Notes under the pieces: model-generated
Databases searched by the model: none
Told to the model about the DNA's origin: nothing
The model's input: the letters and a program-made list of their open reading frames with translations, nothing else
Position numbers and translations under genes: made by a program
Shown here: one piece after another, positions 29,093 to 29,866 of the stretch
Layout: every line of letters starts with the position of its first letter
How positions within the stretch are numbered: position 1 is the stretch's first letter
Assembly (NCBI GenBank): GCA_964481035.1
Contig: CAYZSE010000021.1
Coordinates: 1 to 29,866, forward strand
DNA length: 29,866 bases
Direction of reading: 5' to 3'
DNA from: JAAAPF01 sp964481035
GTDB taxonomy: Bacteria; Pseudomonadota; Alphaproteobacteria; Geminicoccales; Geminicoccaceae

Positions 29093-29866
29093 GCCCACCA
29101 CCCTCGGCGAGCTGGTGCGCGCGGTCGCCGGCCGGATCGAGCCCGCCGTCGGCGGCGCCGCGCGCCGCGAGGCCCAGCGTCTCGTCATGCTCGCCGCCGA
29201 CGTCGACCGGACCCGGCTGGTGGCGGCGTCCGAGACGACCGTCTCGGCGGCGACGGTCGCGCGGGCCCTCGCGCTCGCCCGGCGCCGCGCCGCCGGCGAG
29301 CCTTACGCCTACCTCGAGGGGCGCCGCGAGTTCTGGAGCCTGGAGTTCGCGGTCGGGCCCGGCGTGCTGGTGCCGCGACCCGAGAGCGAGACGATGATCG
29401 AGGCCGCGCTCGCGCACCTGTCGGTGGCGCGGCCGGCTCGGGTGCTCGACCTCGGCACCGGCTCCGGCTGCCTGCTCCTGGCCGTCCTGCACGAGCGGCC
29501 GCGCGCCGTCGGGCTCGGCGTCGAGCGCTCGAAGGACGCGCTCGCCTGGGCCGACCGCAACCGCCGCGCCCTCGGCCTCAGCGCACGCTGCCTCTTGGCC
29601 CTGGGCTCGTGGCTCGACGCCGTCGGCGGGCCGTTCGATCTCGTCCTCGCCAACCCGCCCTACATCCCGGCGGGCGAGATCGCGGCCCTCATGGTCGACG
29701 TCAAGGATCACGAGCCGCGCCTCGCCCTCGACGGCGGCGACGACGGACTCGCCCCGCACCGCCTGATCCTCGACGACCTCGCCCGGCATCTGGCGCCGGA
29801 CGGCCTGGCACTCCTCGAGATCGGCCACGAGCAGGGCCCGGCCGCACTCGCGGCCGCCCGCGCCGC
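29076..29866 (+). CDS. prmC: Release factor glutamine methyltransferase PrmC (3' end cut by window)
   Basis: The frame is open from a GTG at 29076 to the window end, 263 codons and two bases, close to the full length of PrmC (277 residues in E. coli). The N-terminal helical domain is followed by VLVPRPESETMIE (105-117), the SAM motif DLGTGSGCLLLAVL (127-140) and the glutamine-binding NPPYIP (193-198), then EPRLALDGGDDGL. PrmC methylates the Gln of GGQ in RF1 and RF2, and prfA lies just upstream. The GTG start overlaps the OsmC-like gene by 17 bases; it matches the usual N-terminus and no ATG is available before the conserved domain. The C-terminus is outside the window. Confidence 0.93.
   Translation, partial: MSSPPEPTTLGELVRAVAGRIEPAVGGAARREAQRLVMLAADVDRTRLVAASETTVSAATVARALALARRRAAGEPYAYLEGRREFWSLEFAVGPGVLVPRPESETMIEAALAHLSVARPARVLDLGTGSGCLLLAVLHERPRAVGLGVERSKDALAWADRNRRALGLSARCLLALGSWLDAVGGPFDLVLANPPYIPAGEIAALMVDVKDHEPRLALDGGDDGLAPHRLILDDLARHLAPDGLALLEIGHEQGPAALAAARA

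Overview
The window is about 70% GC and reads as chromosomal DNA of an alphaproteobacterium. The closest overall feel is Rhodospirillales or Geminicoccales; this is inferred from gene order and protein style, not from a search. Supporting signs are the GC-rich third codon positions, a GAF-type ptsP, the run lysC–nitronate monooxygenase–ptsP–rodZ-like–ispG–hisS–prfA–prmC, and a DUF1178 gene beside ubiG. I see no tRNA, rRNA, CRISPR array, insertion sequence, integrase or prophage gene. There is no gene-free stretch over 300 bases unless the two doubtful small ORFs at 8618-8982 are discounted.

Positions 1-8437 are an accessory-type set of metabolic genes. They are a gamma-glutamyltranspeptidase-like Ntn hydrolase, a secreted alpha/beta hydrolase, an acyl-CoA dehydrogenase-fold protein that looks like 3-sulfinopropanoyl-CoA desulfinase, and a small CDP-archaeol-synthase-like membrane protein. 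On the minus strand follow a formamidase/acetamidase with a metallophosphoesterase, and a small coiled-coil protein. An imidazolonepropionase-like amidohydrolase is on the plus strand. Several of these keep the fold and the chemistry residues but have lost the residues that define the textbook substrate.

Positions 8438-16972 hold two doubtful small ORFs meeting tail to tail and pyruvate kinase (minus strand). Then come a family-5 solute-binding protein with two permeases but no ATPase, a GumC/Wzc-like polysaccharide co-polymerase with a degenerate kinase domain, and a ComF protein.

Positions 16997-29866 are mostly core housekeeping. Glutaredoxin 3 and DUF1178 overlap, and ubiG is convergent to them. 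From lysC at 18529 every gene is on the plus strand and most overlap or nearly touch: lysC, nitronate monooxygenase, ptsP, rodZ-like, ispG, marC, hisS, prfA, an OsmC-like gene and prmC, which runs off the window end. These cover aspartate-family amino acids, nitrogen-PTS signalling, cell shape, isoprenoid synthesis and translation; PrmC methylates the PrfA encoded two genes earlier. Non-ATG starts are frequent here (TTG for lysC, rodZ-like, marC and osmC-like; GTG for prmC).

I found no clearly new multi-gene system. The most promising leads are single proteins with remodelled active sites (184-1743, 3076-4266, 7226-8437, 14082-16103). Comparisons with reference enzymes are from memory, without an alignment.
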